This document shows, piece after piece, positions 59,195-64,000 of a DNA stretch of 64,000 nucleotides (the first letter of the stretch is position 1; every line of letters begins with the position of its first letter). The notes under the pieces are model-generated. The model was not told the DNA's origin. It did not search any database and saw nothing but the letters and a program-made list of their open reading frames with translations. This stretch comes from Nocardioides sp. Its GTDB lineage: Bacteria; Actinomycetota; Actinomycetes; Propionibacteriales; Nocardioidaceae. The stretch lies in assembly GCA_037045645.1 (NCBI GenBank), contig JBAOIH010000004.1:372001-436000 (forward strand). The letters run 5' to 3'. The translations under genes and the position numbers were made by a program.

Positions 59195-59395
59195 GTGTCC
59201 GAACCGTGGATGTCCGCAGAGGACATCGCCGCCCATCTCGGCGTCACGAAGGACACGGTCTACGCCTGGATCGCCGACAAGGCCATGCCAGCCCACAAGG
59301 TCGGCCGGCTCTGGAAGTTCCAGACCAGCGAGGTCGACGAATGGGTGCGCCGCGGCGGTGCCGCTACCTCAGATGAACCGAGCAACACCGGCTGA
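59195..59395 (+). CDS. Small excisionase/MerR-like HTH DNA-binding protein
   Basis: 66 residues from GTG 59195. Winged HTH of the excisionase (helix-turn-helix 17) family: MSAEDIAAHLGVTKDTVYAW then KVGRLWKFQTSEVDEWVRRG. Located 97 bp upstream of brxA on the same strand, so it may control the BREX operon or act as excision factor. BREX loci often carry a small regulator, though the known BrxR is a different (WYL) type. Confidence 0.82.
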   Translation: MSEPWMSAEDIAAHLGVTKDTVYAWIADKAMPAHKVGRLWKFQTSEVDEWVRRGGAATSDEPSNTG

Positions 59396-59491
59396 TCCGT
59401 CGGCTCAACCGGACCTTCACGACCGAGACTGTCGCCGGTCCCCGATAGCCTGAACGACTTTGCCCGAGACACCAGTAAGGAGGTGCCAGCC

Positions 59492-60100
59492 GTGACCGAT
59501 GCGGAGACCAGCGATCGCTATGCGTTGTCGTTCACCACCGGCACGCTCCTGACCCGTGAGGCCGCTCTCCTGGCGCCCGTCTACCTCGAGGAACGCGACT
59601 GGGAAAAGGCCCGTGACCGAGCCGTGGCCGACAACCTTCTCCAGGCGCGCACCCACCGCACCGGGGTCCGCCTTGTCCGCGAGACGGTGAAACGCCTCTC
59701 GGCGCTGACCGAGCCAGAGCTCGAGCTCCTCGGCGACCTGACGGCAACCGAGCGCGGCCACCTGATGTGGGTGGCGGCCTGCCGCCGCTACAGCCTCATC
59801 GCGGAGTTCGCTGAGGAGGTGCTGCGCGAGCGATTCCTGCTGCTGGCACCGACGCTCGCCTACGAGGACTTCGACGGCTTCATCCGGAGCAAGGCCCTGT
59901 GGCACGACGAGCTCGCGACGATCAAGGACTCAACCATGCAGAAGCTTCGATCCACGGTGTTCAAGATGCTCGTGGAGGCCGACCTGCTCTCGGAGTCCGG
60001 GCACATCGTGCCCGCTGTCCTGTCCGAACGACTCCTTGGTCTCCTGAATCTCCGGACGCCCAGCGACCTCCGCTTCTTCCCGACCCGGAGCGCAGCCTGA
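59492..60100 (+). CDS. brxA: BREX system protein BrxA (DUF1819)
   Basis: 202 residues; all-helical DNA-binding accessory of BREX phage defence. Family segments include FTTGTLLTREAALLAPVYLE, RRYSLIAEFAEEVLRERFLL, LAYEDFDGFIRSKALWHDEL and LRSTVFKMLVEADLLSESG. GTG 59492 has AAGGAGG eight bases upstream; GTG 59483 would lie on top of that site. The TGA overlaps the brxB start (TGATG). Confidence 0.92.
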   Translation: MTDAETSDRYALSFTTGTLLTREAALLAPVYLEERDWEKARDRAVADNLLQARTHRTGVRLVRETVKRLSALTEPELELLGDLTATERGHLMWVAACRRYSLIAEFAEEVLRERFLLLAPTLAYEDFDGFIRSKALWHDELATIKDSTMQKLRSTVFKMLVEADLLSESGHIVPAVLSERLLGLLNLRTPSDLRFFPTRSAA

Positions 60101-60703
60101 TGAAGACGATGGACCTGAATGCGCAAGAAGCGCACCTGCTCGCTGTGCTGAGCAGCCAGCGGTTCCTTCAGTATGGAGGGACTGAGCAACGAAGTCCCGT
60201 TCTTCATCTACCCCTTCCCGCCCGAAGCCTCCCTCGCGGTCGCGCAGGCGAAGAAGCGGATCAAGACCAAGCTCTCGACCAAGCACGGCATCACCGTGCG
60301 AGAGGTCAACCTCTACGACCTGTCGGTGGAGATTCTCAAGGAACGCGGTGTCTGGGAGCGGGTGCTCGCCTTCGAGCCCGACCACGACAAGGACGACTTC
60401 CGAGAGATGTTGCAGGCCATGCTCGACCCGCAACTCCACCTCGCCCCGGCACTGCGGGCCAGGGTGCAGGACGGCGCCTTCGACATCGTCTTCCTTACCG
60501 GCATCGGCGAGGTCTTCCCCTACATCCGGTCCCACAACGTGCTCAACAACCTACAGAGCGTGGTGACCGGAAAGCCGATGCTCATGTTCTTCCCCGGCGA
60601 CTACCGGCAGTCAGACTCGCTCGGGTCGAGTCTCGTCCTGTTCAACACGTTGACCGACGACCAGTACTACCGAGCCAAGAACATCTTGGAACAGGAAGCG
60701 TGA
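60100..60703 (+). CDS. brxB: BREX system protein BrxB (DUF1788), apparent frameshift
   Basis: About 200 residues after repair. Begins MKTMDLNAQEAHLLAVLSSQ; the conserved SSQRFL-x-MEGLSNEVPFFIYP is interrupted at about 60171 by one extra base between CAG and ATG. The rest (REVNLYDLSVEIL, DIVFLTGIGEVFPYIRSHN, KPMLMFFPGDYRQSD) is intact. Length 604 is 3n+1. BrxB is needed for BREX activity; its biochemical role is unclear. Overlaps brxA by one base and brxC by a GTGA if brxC starts at 60700. Confidence 0.9.
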
Positions 60704-63700
60704 CCCCGATGCTGTTGAACCAGATCTTCGCCAAGGACATCCAGCGCCCCATCGAAGGCGTCATCAAGGCCGACGACGCTGCACACCTGGGCACCGAGGT
60801 CGACGAGTACGTCCTGACGAACGAGGCAGCCAAGGGCCTCGAGCTCCTGCTTGAGGCCTACACCAACTACACCAACGCCAACGGTGTGTGGATCTCCGGC
60901 TTCTTCGGCTCCGGTAAGTCACACCTGCTCAAGATGCTCGCGCACCTGCTCGGCGACGTTGAGGGCCAGGACTTCGACCGCGGCCAGGTCTCGGAGAGCT
61001 TTCGCTCCAAGGCCACCGGATCGTTCCTGCCCGCGCTGCTGACCAAGGCCGAGCGCATCGCGGCCAAGAGCCTGCTGTTCAACATCGACCAGAAGGCCAC
61101 CCTCATCACCAAAGACCAGGCCGACGCGCTGCTCAAGGTGTTCGTGAAGGTCTTCGATGAGAGCCGCGGCTACTACGGCAACCAGGGACACGTCGCCCGC
61201 TTCGAGCGCGACCTCGACACACGCGACCAGTACGAGGCGTTCAGGGAGGCCTTCGAGCGGATCGCCAAGATCCCGTGGAGCCAGGGCCGCGAGCAGAGCG
61301 CGCTGGAGGGCGCCTCGATCGACCGTGCCTTTGCCGAGATCAACGGCCAAGCGACCGACGGCATCATCAAGCAGTACCAACAGTCCTACGCGGTCTCCAT
61401 CGAAGACTTCGCCGACGAGGTCAAGGCATGGCTCGACAAGCAGCCCGACGGCTTCCGCCTCAACTTCTACGTCGACGAGGTCGGCCAGTTCATCGGGTCC
61501 AACACCCACCTGATGCTCAACCTCCAGACCATCGCCGAAAGCCTCAATACCAAGTGCGGCGGCCGAGCCTGGGTCTTCGTGACCTCCCAGGAGGACATGG
61601 ACAAGGTCGTCGGTGACCGCACCAAGCAGCAGGGCAACGACTTCTCCAAGATTCAGGCCCGGTTCAAGACCCGCGTCCACCTCACCAGCGCCGACGTCGA
61701 GGAGGTCATCCGCAAGCGTCTGCTCGAGAAGAACGACGCCGGAGCCTTCGCACTCCGAGAGATCTACGCCACCGAGTCGGCCAACTTCAAGACACTGTTC
61801 GACTTCGTCGACGGCGCGAAGAAGTACCGCAACTACACCGACGAAGAACACTTCGTCGGCACCTACCCCTTCGTCAGCTACCAGTTCCCGCTCTTCCAGG
61901 CAGCGATTATCGGGATCTCCGACCACAACGCGTTCGAAGGCCGCAACAAGCTCCGTCGGCGAGCGGTCCATGCTCGGCGTCGTCCAGGACGTCGCAAAGG
62001 TCGTCGGCACCGGCGAGCTCGGAACGCTGGCCACCTTTGACCGCATGTTCGAAGGCATCCGCGCCTCGCTGAAGGCACAGGCCCAGCAGCAGATCCTCGT
62101 CGCCGAGCGCAACCTCGACAACGAGCTGGCCATCCGGCTTCTCAAGGCGCTCTTCCTCGTCAAGTACGTCGAGAGCTTCCAGGCCACCGCCCGCAACCTC
62201 ACCGTGCTCGTTTACGACCGCTTCGGGCTCGATCTGCCGGCGTTGGCCGAGGACGTCAAAGAAGCGCTCGCCGAACTGGAGCGGCAGACCTACATCCAGC
62301 GCAACGGCCAGGTCTACGAGTACCTCACCAACGAAGAGCAGGTTATCGAGGAGGAGATCAAGAACGTCGACATCGACGCCTCCGAGGTCAGCTCCCAGCT
62401 GTTCAAGGTCCTCTCGGTCGACGTCATCAAGACCAACAAGATCCGCTACGCCAAGAACGGCCAGGACTTCCCGTTCGGGTTCAAGCTCGACGACCAGGTC
62501 CACGGGCAGCAGAAGGAACTCTCGGTCCACTTCATCACGCCGGACTACCCCTACACCGCGGACGAGACCCGGATGCACAGCGCCGGAAAGGACGAGCTTC
62601 GGGTCGTGCTCGACCCCGACGACCGCGTGCTGACCGACCTGCGGCTGCTGCTCAAGACCGACAAGTACATCAAGCGCAAGCGCACCAGCTCGCTCTCCGC
62701 GATCGAAGAGCAGATCCTTCAGGGCAAGGCGACCCTCAACCGTGAACGCGAGAAGGAGCTCGCCCAGCGCATACAGGCCGCCGTCGGCAAGGCGGGGCTG
62801 ATCATCAACGCCGCCGACGTCCCCGCCAGCTCGGCCGACGCGCTCGGACGAGTGACCGAGGGTTTCCAGGAACTCATCAGCCGTACATACACGCAGCTCA
62901 AGCTGCTCGGCGGCGTCACCTACGGCGAACAGCAGGTGGCGGGCGCCGCGAACCCTGACAGCGGGCTGTTCGATGCAGAAGCACTGATGAAGATCGACCA
63001 GGCCGCCCAAGAGGTCCTCTCGGCGATCCTGCGTAAGACCGGCCAGGGCGAGCAGGTCACCATGAAGAGCATCGTCGACACCTTCCAGGCCAAGCCCTAC
63101 GGGTGGGACCTGGCCTCGATCGAGGTCATCGTGGCCTCTTTGGTCGGCGCCTCGAAGGTCACGCTGACAATGGATGGCAACGTCCTCAAGCGGACCGAGG
63201 TCGCCACCGCGTTGCGTAACACGCAGAAACACGGCCACCAGGTCATCGCGCCGCAGAGGACGTTTGACGAGCGCAAGGTCGCAAGCTTCCGCAAGTTCTG
63301 CATCGACTTCTTCGATGAGCCCAGCGCTCCGAAGGATCCCCTTGAGTTGGCCCGCCACGGCGCCGACAAGCTCAAGGGCAAGCTTGACGAGTTGCGAGCT
63401 GCAGTGAGCGTCTCGCGCTACCCGTTCGTCCAACAACTCAACGGCCCGATCGGCCTTCTGGAACAGGCGGTCGGCAAGAGCGACGATTGGTACCTCAACG
63501 ACTTCAACCTCGGCGACGACCTCCTCGAAGCGAAGGACCACGTGATCGACCAGATCCAGTCCTTCGTCAACGGACCACAGCGGACGATCTACGACGACGC
63601 CGCAGCTCTCCTCACCACCCACACCAGCAACCTCAATTACCTGCCCTCCGGCAGCGATGAGGCCATCAAGACTGCGCTCGCCGACCCGAACGCCTTCCGT

Positions 63701-64000
63701 GGCAGCAAGATGACCCAGCTCAAGCAAGCCACCGACGCTTTGCGGGGCCAGATCGACAGTGTTGTCGCGGACAATCGCGCGGCGGTCGCCAGCACCCTGG
63801 AGAACCGCCGCGGCGAGCTCGCCGACACCGCGTATTACGCGGCCGCCACACCGGAGGCCCAGCAGCGCGCCGTCCAGCGGATCGACCAGACGCTCGCCCG
63901 GATCGGGACCGAGAACCAGGTCGCGCTCATCCAGCAGATCGGCTCGAACTTCGAGTCCAGCGAGTACCCGGGCCTACTCGACCTGCTCGCATCGTCGCCA
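60700..64000 (+). CDS. brxC: BREX system ATPase BrxC, runs off window, apparent frameshift
   Basis: About 1100 residues visible of roughly 1200. P-loop protein: Walker A ISGFFGSGKSHLLKML at about residues 66-81, NFYVDEVGQFIG as Walker B, then a long helical part. Start GTG 60700 (GTGA overlap with brxB) or ATG 60709. The frame breaks at about 61950: AACAAGCTCCGTCGG should be AACAAGTCCGTCGG, giving NKSVGERSMLGVVQDVAKVV, so one extra C. From there the frame is open to the window edge (ATFDRMFEGIRASLKAQAQQ, LVKYVESFQATARNLTVLVY). pglX, pglZ and the last BREX gene are expected beyond. Confidence 0.92.

Larger units (their letters stand above)
47401..64000. mobile_element. Integrated island carrying a BREX defence locus (right end not in window)
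   Basis: Bounded on the left by the broken cpaF-type gene and a large serine integrase. Contents are accessory: an insertion sequence, small unknown genes, an AAA ATPase, an HTH protein and brxA-brxB-brxC. No conjugation genes are visible here, so it may be a prophage-like, mobilisable or conjugative element; this cannot be decided from the window. The left att site should lie between about 47395 and 47440. Confidence 0.8.

Noticed and set aside
61907..63727. 606-residue minus-strand frame in the brxC region
   Set aside because: After correcting one base near 61950 the plus strand reads BrxC without stop to the window edge; the minus frame is its shadow.

Overview
The window is GC-rich actinobacterial chromosome. 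Gene content and protein style (monomeric isocitrate dehydrogenase, SdhCAB of the b558 type, MutAB-MeaB, an HtaA/HmuTUV haem locus with a DtxR/IdeR-type iron box, frequent GTG starts, very frequent GTACG words) point to the Nocardioidaceae, most likely Nocardioides or a close relative. That assignment is inference from gene content; no marker gene was compared.

Bases 1-47400 read as ordinary host chromosome. In order: icd (truncated by the window edge); a secreted propeller-like protein; a Nei-type glycosylase; an MFS exporter; an ECF sigma factor with a membrane partner; trpS; a thpR-yihY-acetyltransferase operon; sdhCAB; mutA-mutB-meaB; then a long nucleoside-salvage neighbourhood. The salvage block holds an M20 amidohydrolase, a BMP-type lipoprotein with its ABC transporter, cdd, deoA, add, a kinase, two aldehyde dehydrogenase-like proteins, deoC, a phosphosugar mutase and, further on, purine nucleoside phosphorylase. 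Together these can import nucleosides, deaminate and phosphorolyse them, and burn deoxyribose phosphate to glyceraldehyde 3-phosphate and acetaldehyde/acetate. Inside this block lies an iron/haem locus: haem oxygenase, HmuTUV and three secreted haem-uptake-type proteins, with an iron box in the divergent promoter.

At about 47400 a cpaF/tadA-type ATPase gene is cut off in mid-sequence and a large serine integrase starts 40 bp later. From there to the window end (over 16.5 kb, right end not reached) is an integrated island. It carries the integrase, an IS3-family insertion sequence, two runs of small unrecognised genes, a degenerate M48-like membrane protein, an AAA ATPase, a small HTH protein, and the first three genes of a BREX phage-defence system (brxA, brxB, brxC; brxC runs off the window). 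Three genes of the island share CCTAG-type palindromic sites just upstream, which suggests one island-encoded regulator.

Many genes show a single frame break that is repaired by removing exactly one base: the sigma-partner gene, mutB, cdd (twice), a short aldehyde dehydrogenase, the IS transposase, the AAA ATPase, brxB, brxC and several small island genes. Because essential and mobile genes alike are hit, and always by +1, the likeliest cause is insertion-type sequencing error rather than gene decay. These are annotated as CDS with apparent frameshifts. No rRNA, tRNA or CRISPR array was found.
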